NCBI RefSeq assembly: GCF_024679095.1
Contig: NW_026111825.1
Location: forward strand, 62,001-126,000
Length of the DNA: 64,000 nucleotides
Origin: Eriocheir sinensis
Lineage: Eukaryota; Arthropoda; Malacostraca; Decapoda; Varunidae
Direction: 5' to 3'
Under the pieces are notes generated by a model. That model was not told the DNA's origin, made no database searches, and saw only the letters and a list, made by a program, of their open reading frames with translations. This document shows, one piece after another, positions 31,834 to 43,501 of this stretch; position 1 is the first letter of the stretch, and each line of letters opens with the position of its first letter. A program made the position numbers and the translations under genes.

Positions 31834-31942
31834 GTGACGGCTTGGTGACGCAGGGCATGGAGGACACAGCGCTGCAGTGGCTCAGCGAACGCCTCGGCCA
31901 CCCAGACAACTTCACTTCTGTGATATTCCTGCCCAGACCAAG
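31834..31942 (+). other. Exon-like segment, unidentified
   Basis: Between TGATGTGCAG and AAG|GTATCA a frame reads DGLVTQGMEDTALQWLSERL and GHPDNFTSVIFLPRPR with high G/C at third positions. It looks like a real coding exon but does not fit the MPP family, and its phase does not follow the SH3 exon. It could belong to another plus-strand gene. Confidence 0.35.
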
Positions 31943-32463
31943 GTATCAGCTGTTACACATTAAGGGATGTTGTTTATATGGGGGTGTGCTTTTTGTTGTG
32001 TGTTAAGATGGGAGGAGGAGGTATGCAAAGGTCATGCAGGGGAGGGAGCAAATGGAGACTTTTGCTGGGTTTCATTTTCCTTACCTAGTTTTTTCCTGTT
32101 AGTATTGCATATTAGTTGGAATGATGTGGACAAACTAGCTAAAACGCTCTCTTCGTAATGGCAGACCTTGCATTAGTATAACCAGTGGCCCAGCAAGTGA
32201 AGGCAAGTGAAGAGCTACTTGGGGTGTGGTGAGGCTGTTAGGTGAGGCTGATGGCGGCAGTGCTTCATCTGTGCTCTCAGTAGAATGGCGACCCAGCAAG
32301 TGTAGGAATTGAATGGTCAGGCCACACAAAAATTGGCTGGAGAGGTGAAATAGAATCTTGCCTGGAGTGAGGTGAGCTACACTGATGGACAGACAGAGGT
32401 GGGAAACCATGTGCTGAAGTAGAACCCTGAGTGATATATAATGAGATGGACGTGAAATTATTA
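31943..32463. other. No feature seen
   Basis: Mixed-composition sequence without frames, motifs or clear repeats. Confidence 0.4.
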
Positions 32464-32690
32464 CCTTAGCCAGGGCAGGATGGATCACACAAGACCAGAC
32501 GGAGGGAGATATGGAGAACTAGGAGTCATAGAAGCCAGGGCAGACAGCAGCCAAGGTGGAGGGATGAAATAAGAACCTTAGCCAGGGCAGGATGGATCAC
32601 ACAAGACCAGACGGAGGGAGATATGGAGAACTAGGAGTCATAGAAGCCAGGACAGACAGGGAACTAAGTGTAGCGATGACATTAGAACCG
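32464..32690. repeat. Tandem duplication, period ~112 bp
   Basis: CCTTAGCCAGGGCAGGATGG through GAAGCCAGGGCAGACAG at 32464-32575 is repeated from 32576 almost without change, then decays. Confidence 0.9.
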
Positions 32691-32781
32691 TCAGCAGAGC
32701 AGGATGGAAAACACTAGCATCAGGGAGAGAGAACTGAAGCTTGGTCGAAAGGCTTTTTGTGCAGTGGACTAGTACTGGCTG

Positions 32782-32848
<67 letters not shown>
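32782..32848. repeat. (AAT)n microsatellite
   Basis: About 22 units of the trinucleotide. Confidence 0.95.
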
Positions 32849-32851
<3 letters not shown>

Positions 32852-33055
32852 TAGCTGATAATGATATTAGATAACAGTAATGACTGGGGGATTGTTCTCC
32901 AGAGCATCCCAGTTTTCCTTCCTGTGTTTTCAAGCCTTTGTACAAACTTGCTATGGCAGACTAGAAAGTTTTTTGAGTATTCATTATCATCATCATCATC
33001 ATCGTTGTTGTAAGTCATTAGTAATCCTGTGCAGGAAAAGTGTTTCCCTGAAGCT

Positions 33056-33315
33056 TTCCCCCCCTGTGTCTGGTGCTGAGGTGCCCCATCCCAGCCACTC
33101 ACTTCATGTTTGCCTGGTTCTCTGCCCGTGTCTGGTGCTGAGGTGCCCCATCCCAGCCACTCACTTCATGTGTGGCTGGTTCTCTGCCCCTGTGTCTGGT
33201 GTTGAGGTGCACCCTCCCAGCCACTCACTTCATGTGTGCCTGGTTCTCTGCCCCTGTGTCTGGTGCTGAGGTGCCCCATCCCAGCCACTCACTTCATCTC
33301 TTCCTGGTTCATGGT
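33056..33315. repeat. 64-bp minisatellite, four units
   Basis: TGTCTGGTGCTGAGGTG recurs at 33066, 33129, 33193 and 33257, with CCCAGCCACTCACTTCATG in each unit. Confidence 0.93.
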
Positions 33316-33515
33316 TTGCTGTGGCTCATGTGGTTCCTGGCTTGACACACTGTTACTTTGGTTGTCTCTTTGTTATCATTTATTTGCATGTTGATGTGAC
33401 CTTCCCAAGTCTATTTATTATCTTTATTTGTTACTAGAATATTCTGAACCTTTGTTCCCTAATCTATGACGCTATCTTCCTTGTAAATCTTTCTCTCTTT
33501 CTCATTTCCTCCAGG

Positions 33516-34635
33516 CAGTGGTGGGCACGGTTCCACTAACTGCTAATTACCAAAGCTAACTTTTTTGTTACTTTTTTGCTAGCTGATTAGCATTTTCACT
33601 AACTTTGGAAGCAGCTAGTGGACCAATTAGCTTCTGCTACATGTAGTTCCTCGTCCGCTAACTTAAAGTCCACTAAAAAGTTCATACAGGTTTGCTTTTA
33701 TCCGTTGTGGGCAGACACAGCACCAGTTGAGCCACGTAGCGCAACAATGCCAGTGCTTCCAGTTTTTGGTAAATTATGCCTTAAAGTTGGGTAACTGGAC
33801 AATTATTAGGGAAACTTTTGGGTATTTTAGGGTAATGCATCTTCCATTTCCAACTCATTGAACTTGGGGTTTAATACCAAGAATTTAATATTTTCCACCT
33901 GACAAGAAATAAACTTAAAATAATATAAATAAAAGTGCCAGTTATGGAAAAAAGTAAAATGTGCGTAAATTTGCTGGAATTTTTGGGTAAAATATACGGA
34001 TTTAGGAAAAACTGGAGGCTTCTTTCTCTTCTCTTTTTGTTGTTGCTCTTTGGGCTCCTTGTTCAGTTCAGCTGCAACGTTGTCACTGCAGTTGTGTTCA
34101 TTATTGTCGCCTTGTTTATCGTTTGATATCAAAGTCATGGAAGGTGACCGGAGTGAGGACGTTTTTGTTCCGCCTGAGGATGCTGGCCCTGTTAGGGGGC
34201 CGTCAGCAGCTGTGGGTGAGGCGGAGGACACTCAAGCTGACGGCCAGGAGTCCCAGAAGATCTGGAACCCGTGGCCCCACCTGGAGAAGTACTTTGTCCT
34301 TAAATCAAGAGATATGGCGAACCCCAATGTCTTGCACTTCTGGTGCGTCATGTGCCACCCCAAGAGGACCATGCATGCTATACCTTTCTAGAAAGCTCTA
34401 TGTCTAAGCTACAACATTTTGAAGTTTCAGGTCACTAGGTTTGTTTATAAGGGTTTTAGAGCCAAAATACTAAACCGGAGCTAAATCCATATAAAAAAGT
34501 TAGCGGTTAGAGGTTAGCGTTAGCTTCCACTAATTTCTTTATCAGTTTAGCAATTTAGTGTAAGCGAAGCTAACTTTTAGTTAGTGCATTACCAGTCAGT
34601 GAATCTAACTTTCCGGTTAGCGGTGCCCACCACTG
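33516..34635 (+). mobile_element. Short hAT (1.12 kb) keeping a BED finger
   Basis: TIRs CAGTGGTGGGCACGG and, inward from the right, CAGTGGTGGGCACCG. Perfect 8-bp duplication CCTCCAGG at 33508-33515 and 34636-34643. Both subterminal regions are rich in GTTAGC/GCTAAC words. Only the N-terminal BED segment of a transposase remains, so this is a non-autonomous deletion derivative. Confidence 0.94.
34138..34391 (+). pseudogene. BED zinc finger remnant of hAT transposase
   Basis: From an ATG (MEGDRSEDVFVPPED) the frame reads IWNPWPHLEKYFVLKSRD and LHFWCVMCHPKRTMH, a BED finger with its aromatic pair and CxxC, then stops at once before the two histidines. The acidic N-terminus is the usual leader in ZBED-type hAT proteins. 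84 codons; the His pair and everything after it are missing. Confidence 0.75.
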
Positions 34636-34643
34636 CCTCCAGG

Positions 34644-35159
34644 CAGCTAGACACAAGGGAAGTTTGTTGGCCTGATTCTGTCCTAAACAGTGATCATGTC
34701 ATCATGAGCCAGGCCACAAGTCCCCACCAGTAGCCAGCTGCCTTGGACTCTGAAGAGTCAACTTTCCCCGGATGAAGGTGGTTGCCAGGTGGCTGCAGTG
34801 CAGGCCACAGAGAAATTATGTGAAGCCGTACATACAGCTCTGTACCTATAATAGGGCAAAGGGCAGACTGAACACCTGACAGTTTATTTGTACAGTAATT
34901 CCTCACTAAAGTGGACTAATGGAAGGGCAAGGAGTGTAGATTGATGCTAAAAGTCTGTTGAATTGAATGTATGATTGGTGCCAGCACCATTTTGTTTGTA
35001 AAGAGTGGGGCAGCAACCTCTGGGCCTCGCCACTCTCTGTGTTGTTATGATTGTGCTGAGACAAAAATAATGCTCCATTAATTGAGGATTTACTCACAGG
35101 GCAAAAACTCATTTTAATTCACATGTAATCAATCAGCAAGGGCATTCATTTATAAGTCA
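34644..35159. other. No gene seen
   Basis: Unassigned sequence between the short hAT and an RTE-like LINE. The site taken by the hAT follows TTTCTCTCTTTCTCATTTC, an acceptor-like pyrimidine tract, but no coding frame follows. Confidence 0.35.
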
Positions 35160-37160
35160 TCATCATCATCATTTTGTTTAACGTCCGTTTTCACTTCCTG
35201 ATCGGCTGGACACTTTATGACTCCTCCATTCCACTCTGTTTTCTGCCCTATGCTCATCCAATCCCATCAATGCCAAGTCTTCCTGTATACACTTCTCCAC
35301 GTTTTCCTAGGTCTACCAACTGGTCTCCTTCCTTCTACCTCCAATCTCTCCAAAATGCCCAGCACTGTATCCTCCCCTGCTCTCTTCACATGTCCAAACC
35401 ATCGGAGTCTTTCCCTTCTGAGCACTGTTTCCAGGTCCTGTACTCCACATCTGTTAGCTACCTCTGCACTGGACACCCTGTCTTGCCACCTGATGCCCGC
35501 CACATACCTCAGCCTTCTGCGATCATTTGCTCTCAATACCTCTATCAAGTTTCTAGTTAGAGCCCATGTTTCTGCTCCATACAACATCACTGATCTAATA
35601 CACCCCCCTTTCCCAACTCTGGGGTCGCTAAGCGATTTTCTTGGGGTTGCCAAAACCTCAAAATATCAAACATGGTGTTATTCCATTATAGTAACACATA
35701 TACAACTAAACTAGTGGGGTCGCAGTCATGTCTAGAGGTGCATGATTGGGGTCGCCTGAAAAGAAGGTTGGGAACCACTGTAATACACGCTTGGTACACC
35801 CCTGCTCTGCTCTTTAGAGGTATGCTACGATTCACAAGTAGACTAGTCACCTCCCTCCACTTTAACCACGCTGCCGCCACGCTCGCTCTCACTGTCCTCT
35901 CCACTCCTGCCTCACAGTCCAGAACATCTCCCAGATAACAAGAAATGTTCTACCTCATCCAGCTTTCCTCCATTCACCTCTAGTTCATCCCTCTCAGTTT
36001 CTTGTCCTTGCTGTCTCCTTACACAAGCTGGGCATGTAAAATTCTGCACTCCTCTTACACTTCTGAGGCCTGAGCATCTAAGGTGGCACCACTGCCTGCA
36101 ACATAAGACTAAATTTATCCCTACTCCCTTCCCACAGCATCCACCTGAGTGTTTTCCTGATTTAATCTTCTCTCTTGCTTCTTTTCCAGTCACCATATAC
36201 TTTGTTTTTTCCATATTAATATTCAAACCTCTCTCCTCCATTCCTTCCTTCCATTTATTAAACTTTTCTTTCACTTCTTCTGCTGTCTCTGCATTTCCTA
36301 CCAAGTCATCTGCATACAGCAGCTCCCATGGTGCCTCTCCTCCTGCTTCCTTTGTTGCCTCCTCCATTACTGTTATAAACAGGAGCGGGCTAAGGGCAGA
36401 GCCCTGCTGAACCCACACTCCAATTTCGAACTCATTTGATGTTCTCGCCACTGTTTTCATTCTTCATTTTGTACCTTCATGTAGTGCCACCACCGATTCA
36501 ACCAATCCTTGTGGTACTCTTTGTCTTCTCAATGCCCATCTTATAATTCCCCATGGTACTCTGTCAAATGCCTTCTCTAGATCTACAAAAACATGATACA
36601 GTCTCCTCCTCTTCTCCATGAACCTTTCCTGAAGCTCTCGCATAGTATATATTGCTTCAGTTGTTGACCTCCCAGGACAAAAGCCAAACTGACATTTATC
36701 AGTTCTTATCATCCTTCTCAGCCTCTTCTCCAGGACTTTTTCATACACCTTCCTGCCATGCTCCAGTAACCTTAGCCCCCTAGAGTTACCACATTTCAAA
36801 GCATCTCCTGTCCCTTTAAAAATGGGTATAGTGTAGCTTCCTTTCCAGTCTTCTGGTATTTTTCCCTTTTTTAATCCATGGTTTAACACTCCTGTCAATT
36901 CCACCACTCCTTCCTTTCCTGCTGCTTTTATTAAATCTACTGTTAGCCCTGAGGGTCCTGCTGCTCTATACTATTATCATTTCCTTAAGTGCTTCTTTTA
37001 CTTCCTCTTCCATAATATTTTCTTGTGGGCCTTCTACTTTTTCAGTTTCATTTATCGTATATTCATTTTCCTCATTTAACAGTTCACTGAAATATTTACT
37101 CCATCTTTCCAATATCTTCTTTTTCCACCATGATGTTCCCTCCTTCATCTTTTACAAACT
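35160..37160 (-). mobile_element. RTE-like LINE, ORF2 in pieces, (ATG)n tail
   Basis: Minus-strand pieces in order: 36966-37148 (KYFSELLNEENEYTI), 36464-36907 (palm: GFCPGRSTTEAIYTMRELQ, FVDLEKAFDRVPW), 35912-36460 (VQQGSALSPLLFI, YADDLV with the catalytic pair, then a Cys-rich finger ending FTCPACVRRQ), 35686-35904 and 35267-35653 (VMLYGAETWALT, RLRYVAGIRWQDR, RLRWFGHVKR). The 3' end at 35160-35173 is the trinucleotide ATG tail. The Cys-rich PHD-like finger after the palm is a known feature of RTE-type elements in invertebrates. Frames break at four points. Confidence 0.88.
35604..35780. mobile_element. 177-bp hAT-type MITE in the LINE
   Basis: Right end reads inward CAGTGGTTCCCAACC and the left end has a worn TTTCCCAAC; both are flanked by TAATACAC (35596-35603 and 35781-35788), an exact 8-bp duplication. 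It separates two pieces of the LINE coding sequence and so is younger than it. Confidence 0.85.
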
Positions 37161-37173
37161 TTGCCCCAACTAC

Positions 37174-37200
37174 TCTCGCTCTCTCTCTCTCTCTCTCTTA
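37174..37200. repeat. (CT)n microsatellite
   Basis: Short CT run at the 5' edge of the LINE. Confidence 0.9.
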
Positions 37201-37508
37201 TATATTCATAGCTGTCAGGTGCTCCTTGCCGCTTACTCAATAATTCTGGGAACGTCTGAACACACAGGAGGGCATTTTTATGTACGAGTATGTGTATGGG
37301 AGGGGAGGACCTAAGATGGGCATTAAAGTTAAAAATAGAAACAGCTTGCTAATTTTCTTTATGGGTTCAACTAACACTTTCGAATCGGTGCTCGACCCAG
37401 GCCTGGAGCACCGCTTCACGAGGAAGTAAATCTTCATTACCGACGAGACGAGCGGCGAGGCGGCACCGCGGCTCCAGGCGGGGCGGCGGCTCCTCCGACA
37501 CCCGCGTC

Positions 37509-37529
37509 ATGCCCTTCAGCTTCCAGCAG
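37509..37529 (+). CDS. Possible first coding exon, copy 1 (7 codons)
   Basis: In a CpG-rich stretch (37380-37560) an ATG opens MPFSFQQ and is followed in phase 0 by CAG|GTGAGTCC, a strong splice donor. The rest of the protein is not seen, so no function can be given. The exon is repeated in the second copy with the coding bases unchanged while nearby bases differ. Confidence 0.35.
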
Positions 37530-37805
37530 GTGAGTCCCGAGCAGGTTTTTTCATTATGAAGCATCCTGTGCAGTCACCGTGACAGTCACGCAGCACTTGA
37601 TCTTTGTTGATAGAATATTCAATGCTAATCGAGTTCAGGTGGACGCTAATATGTTTGAATAATTATATTTGTATTTAGATGTTTTTGATAAGATTTGACA
37701 ATGTTAGCACAGATTGAAAAAGAACGCATGACTAAGATTCAAGTGTCCGAATTTTTAAGCTTTTCTACACGTGTCATTCTCAATCAGGCTTGTTTGGCGT
37801 GCGTG

Positions 37806-37852
<47 letters not shown>

Positions 37853-38450
37853 CTATATATGACGTTATGTTGTCATGGCAACTGTTCCAACCAAATACGT
37901 AACAAGCCAACAGTAATGAGTGTTGACTATTCAATCAGTAAATCAGCGGCACGAGGCACGCCGGATGGTGTTATTAACCGTTAAATAATATGAATGAATC
38001 CAGTAGTTTACTTAATAGGTAGTCTATATGTTAATAAGAAAACATCACGCTTCACGCTGACAAGCCTTATTCTCGAAAATATCTTATCCGTTCACTGTAG
38101 CTCGACTTTAATATTTGAACTTTGTATATTAGGAAATTTGTCAATCTCTTTCTTGGCACAATGTTAATAGATTAACATTCTACTCAATAATTCTGGGAAC
38201 GTCTGAACACACAGGAGGGCATTTTATGTACGAGTATGTGTATGGGAGGGAGGACCTAAGATGGGCATTAAAGTTAAAAATAGAAACAGCTGGCTAATTT
38301 TCTTTATGGGTTCAACTAACACTTTCGAATCGGTGTCGACCCAGGCCTGGAGCACCGCTTCACGAGGAAGTAAATCTTCATTACTGACGAGACGAGCGGC
38401 GAGGCGGCACTGCGGCTCCAGGCGGGGCGTGTGTGTCTGACACCCGCGTC

Positions 38451-38471
38451 ATGCCCTTCAGCTTCCAGCAG
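38451..38471 (+). CDS. Possible first coding exon, copy 2 (7 codons)
   Basis: Identical MPFSFQQ and donor CAG|GTGAGTCC as at 37509. The upstream CpG-rich part has a local rearrangement (GGCGTGTGTGTCTGAC against GGCGGCGGCTCCTCCGAC). Confidence 0.35.
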
Positions 38472-38741
38472 GTGAGTCCTGAGCAGGTTTTTATCATTAT
38501 GAAGCATCCTGTGCAGTCACCGTGACAGTCACGCAGCACTGATCTTTGTTGATAGAATATTCAATGCTAATCGAGTTCAGGTGGACGCCAAACCTTTGAA
38601 TAATTATATTTGTATTTAGATGTTTTTGATAAGATTTGACAATGTTAGCACAGATTGAAAAGACGCATGACTAAGATTCAAGTGTCCGAATTTTAAGCTT
38701 TTCTACACGTGTCATTCTCAATCAGGTGCTTGTTTATGGTG

Positions 38742-38801
<60 letters not shown>

Positions 38802-39137
38802 CGTCTATATATGACGTTATGTTGTCATGGCAACTGTTCCATAAATACGTAACAAGCCAACAGTAATGAATGTTGACTATCTAATCAGTAAATCAGCGGA
38901 ACGAGGCACGCCGGATGGTGTTATTAACTGTTAAATAATATGAATGAATCCAGTAGTTTACTTAATAGGTAGTCTATATGTTAATAAGAAAACATCACGC
39001 TTCACGCTGACAAGCCTTATTCTCGAAAATATCTTATCCGTTCACTGTAGCTCGACTTAATATTTGAACTTTGTATATTAGGAAATTTGTCAATCTCTCT
39101 CTCTCTCTTGGCACAATGTTAATAGATTAACATTCTA

Positions 39138-39914
39138 ATGATCGTCAGATTAACATCCTCCATTCAGTCCTTACTTTACACACACACACATCTGGTACAA
39201 GGGCGATAAGGAAGGAATCACTGATTGATGGTAGAACGATTGCTCGCTTGTATTTGTTCAAGCAGCCGTTTGTTGTTTTCCTTTTGCTACCTTTCCAGTA
39301 CGTCATTTGCTGTGTTGTGCGGCACCAGTCGTCCAGGCGACTGAGAGAAGATAACAACACCCAGGCAAGTCACTACGCGAGAAATGCCTTTGCGGCGAAC
39401 GGGAAAACTGAACCGGTGGTTGAAGCTTCGGTTGTGGGTAGTTGCTAGATGTCTGGTAATCAAGAATTTAGAAGGCTCTACATCCAAGCATCTATGTAGT
39501 ATCCTTAGTTAACAGACCAAGAGTGTCTTGCAGATGCACTCGAGTAATGTCCTGGCTTTGCGTTAAACTGTGTCCTCCTCCTCCATCATAATTTAGTACT
39601 ACTCATGGGTGAGTAATCTTCCATCATTTTGCTGCCGATATGTGCTCAAAAATTAATAGCACCACTATAATTTAAGGATAAGAGCACCATTACTTTTATC
39701 AGTAGGTACATGCTATACAATAGCCCTACGAAAACGTACACCATAAACCACCAAACCACTACGCTACCAATAGTTACGGAGGTAATTAGGCTATGTAAGT
39801 AACACGTTACCCTACTCTCAACTTTATTTAAAGGATGCCTATCAGTATTAGAAAGAGTATATAACGCCACTACAATTAATGCATGCCTTTCATTCATTAT
39901 AGTTACGAAGCTAC

Positions 39915-39974
<60 letters not shown>

Positions 39975-42225
39975 TTGAGGGAGAAGGGAGGAGGCGGGAG
40001 ATGGAGGGAAGAGGAACAAGGTGGGCGGAGCCTCTGGTAGTTGTGTTCGTATCTTTGCCTGACACTGATGACTTTACCCTCTTGGTATAGGGACAAGTGC
40101 CTTTATTCTCTACTTGTGGCGGTTGGCGATACCCTTCAAAATTAAGGCAGTGTGTGAAATACACTGTCGCAAAATCTCGTACCGATACGATTGTTCGTTA
40201 CGATATTATTCCCAAAAAACGAGGCCGCACAGCCTCTGAAATCCTTAGTAGTATATATTTTGCTTATTGTTCATTATCTTCATTTGCATGAAATGCTGAG
40301 CAGCCATTATGAAGGTGTATCGAGGGAGGTAGTTAACTAGTCATTGCCCTGGGTTATCAGTGATCCTGATCATGGGCTGCATTTCGTTCGTATGAATAGG
40401 CCAGCTGGGTTGTGTGTCTAGGCAGGGACATTTTGGAACAGTGGAATCTTTACTGCGACACGGACCAAAGTTAGCATCGTGATTGCTGTTTACCTGTTTG
40501 GGTCTTGGCATATGACACATAGACATGCACTGCTGGCCTTCTATCCCGTACATTGCATGTTTATTCCCAGAGGATAGTAACGAGATGGTTAATTACTTGT
40601 TGCCAGGGACCGACACTTGAGTGGCAATCCGGGGGTCAGGACTCAGGAGTGGGCTGGACAGGTCAAATTTGGCACAGTTGCCTCCGTAAGTTAATTGGCT
40701 CGAATTTTGAACACGACAATGTTATCAAATTTATTAGTGTGGTGACGCAACCTTAATAATTGTTCACAACACCACAGATGTGCCTAGCCTGGGCCATCCC
40801 GTCTGATCATCTATAATTATATGGGCCATTAAGTATTAGACGGACCAGTCAGAGGGCAATAACTAATAATATTTGACTCCTTAACCTTTGCAAATGGTAA
40901 CTTAAAAACAATAAGTTGCAGTTTGTCATAGTTCCCAAACAAGGGCTTTTTGAGTGTATTTTTGTTAGTGAGACTATTAGAAATACAAGTATTACTGCAT
41001 GTCACTCCTGGTGACTGTATTCCTAGTAATACTGACGGCATACAGGCTTTGAAGGAGGGTCATTAGTTTTCTTCATATTTGTCTTCAGACCTGAATACTT
41101 TCAAACTGTGTAATCTCCTTGATATTTTTTTTCAAAATAATTCAGTAAGACTATAGCAACAGTAGTTGTGGAGGAACAACACAGAACCTGATGATTGGTT
41201 AGAGAATGAATATGATGAAAACCAGAGTTTACCTTCCCCAGGTTTCCATTTATCAAGCATCCTGAAAGGGAGGATGAACAGCTAGGTGGGCTGAGTTTTT
41301 AACACAGGCACACCCATTCAGGAGACCGTGGGAAGTAGACTTTGGGTAACCCGCACGGTACACAGCCTTTATGTGAATGTGTTCCTGCCCACCAACATTT
41401 ATTCAGGCTTTGGGAATTCTGATTCTGAAAGCATTTTGTATATACTTGAGCTACTTTATTAAACTCAAGTATAGGAATTTCTGAACTAATTATAAGGTCT
41501 TTTCAAAGGCTTCTCATCATGATTTACTCCTACACATTTCGTTTTCTTTATTTACTTATCTACAGTTACACTGGGACTTTCCAAATACAGCAAAACATAC
41601 TCGCCACCTTCCTCTTGGCCACCCTGACTGTTGTACAATTCCATGTAGGTAAATTCTTTAAGTACGTAACTACCTCTTCCATATTATTTGTGACATTCAC
41701 AAGAGCAAACAACTGGTATCTGCCAATGCCCAGTCTACTGGTTGTGTTCATGTTTCTGCTGTTCTTCCAGCTTGTCCATGTTAAATTTAGATTAGATATC
41801 AAACAATTTTAAGCTCAGTTATCCCAGCTCTGTCATCTACGTAGTTTTCTTCCTAATCTTTGTACTCCATCAGGTTTTCTGTTTCATTTGTTTACTGCCA
41901 CTGATCATGGGTACTTTTCCAGGAACATTAGTCAGTTTGCCATTTGCTTTTCTTATATTTCCTCCAGTCACATTAATTAGAAAGTCTGATTATACAAATT
42001 GATTTAATAAGCCATTTCCCTGAGCATAGGGATAGTGGAGTGTTGCTACTTATGTGACAAAAATTGGTAAGGAATATATGAGTAGGTCTAAGATTAACAA
42101 AAAAAAAAGGTCAGTGGCTCTGGAGAACTGGAACAATTATAAAATAAAACAAGATTAATTATCCCATCAGTATATTAATGAATAACAAATGCATTAGTAA
42201 AACCTTTGTAACAATTAAATTAAAG
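39138..42225. other. Long stretch without recognised genes
   Basis: Holds a (CA)n at 39178-39190, a (GA)n at 39914-39972, and at about 41250-41350 a copy of a dispersed repeat (GGGAGGATGAACAGCTAGG) also seen near 21800. A hydrophobic plus-strand frame at 41519-41812 matches nothing I know and has its reverse strand open too. Confidence 0.4.
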
Positions 42226-42514
42226 CAGGGGTCGGCAGCCTTTTGAACATAGAGTGCAAAGTCTAATTAATGCCTTTTCTTTTACTACCTTGCGTGCCAG
42301 GTGTTATTTTTTCCCACATTATAAAGCGTATATCCTATGGAAATTGAGATCATAATCATAGACATAGACTCATAGAGTATGTATGACCATTATAACTAAA
42401 GTAAAGTGTATTTTCCTGCACATGTATAACATAAATGTTACCTTTTTGTACCAATTAGCATTCCTTGTAACTAAAAATATATTATTTTTTTATTTTAAAT
42501 TTATACTCACAATA

Positions 42515-43501
42515 TTAATGCGATCCTTGCCCTTGCTTCCCTTTGGCCAAAGTTGAAATTTCAGGTGAGTATCTGGACACCTTGAGCTTCACACAACCGT
42601 CAGAATGATCCGTTGTAAGCTTGCTGCGATGGGGGTTGAGGATGTGCCTCATGTGTGAAAATATCTGCTCACATTGATATGTAGATCCAAATGCTGATAG
42701 CAATGCAAAAGCTACCTTCTTCATGCAATTTAATTTATCAGGCAGTGAGGTCCAGGAACTTAATATGGAGGCTGCATGATCATTCGTACTAGTTTCCAAT
42801 ATTTCTCGAAGATCTTTAAATTTAGCTGACCACAATGATGAGGCCTGAAGGTCAATCAACTGCATTTCCAACTCCTCAGTTTCCATCCACTCAAAGAGAG
42901 ACTCGTCCAACTCACTGTCTTTAAAGGTGTCTGGTCTGATTAAAAACGAAAACACTGGGCCAGTGTGTTGGAAATCTTGAAATCTGATTGAGGACTCAGA
43001 CTTTAATTCTTGCATGTACACCTGAAGATCAGTAGTGTTGACAGGATGAATTGCAGACAAGTTCTTCAAGTTTTTGAAGTAACGGAAAGAACCAGTTTTG
43101 ATATCTGATGATTAAACTGCAAGCTTTGCAACAAATGCCTTCCAAATATCATACAAATCCATCACTGTTTTTCCACCACCTTGCAAGATTGAGGTCGTTT
43201 AGACGTTTGGTGATGTCTGAGAGAAACATAAGTTTCACAGTCCAGTCTCTGTCCTCCAGCTCAGGATAGTCTTGGCCTTTTTCTGATAAAAAAAAAAAAT
43301 CTTCATTTCATCAAAGCATTCCACAAACCTCTCCAATACCTTCCCACTGTGCAAGGGTATATCTTTGTAAGCACTGTCCGCCTCTTCAAGGAAAGCTTGA
43401 AACTGCCTGTGCGTAAGAGAAGAGTGTGCAACAAGAAAATTCACTACTTTGGTAACAGTAGCATCACTTTGTTGAGATCCGAGCTCCAGATCTTGGCACA
43501 T
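42515..43501 (-). pseudogene. hAT transposase, C-terminal part
   Basis: Pieces 43235-43501 (VVNFLVAHSSLTHRQFQAFL) and 42515-43069 (FQHTGPVFSFLIRPDTF, WSAKFKDLR, FGSTYQCEQIFSHMRHI) complete the transposase. The last is the hATC block with its Glu (CEQIFS). A shift and a run of A near 43286 break it in between. Confidence 0.82.

Larger units (their letters stand above)
37235..39137. repeat. Tandem duplication, two copies of ~950 bp
   Basis: ACTCAATAATTCTGGGAACG at 37235 recurs at 38182, and the block ends TTAATAGATTAACATTCT at 38181 and about 39137. Copies are nearly identical, differing mainly in single-base indels, the length of a (CA)n run (37807-37850 against 38745-38800) and a short segment near 38430. 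Each copy holds a CpG-rich part and a possible small first exon. Confidence 0.95.

Noticed and set aside
31834..31942. Treating the exon-like segment as part of the MPP7-like gene
   Set aside because: Peptide does not match the region after SH3, and joining it to the SH3 exon gives a stop at once.
41519..41812. Hydrophobic 97-codon frame as a membrane protein
   Set aside because: T-rich sequence gives hydrophobic codons by composition; the opposite strand is open as well and no splice or start context supports it.
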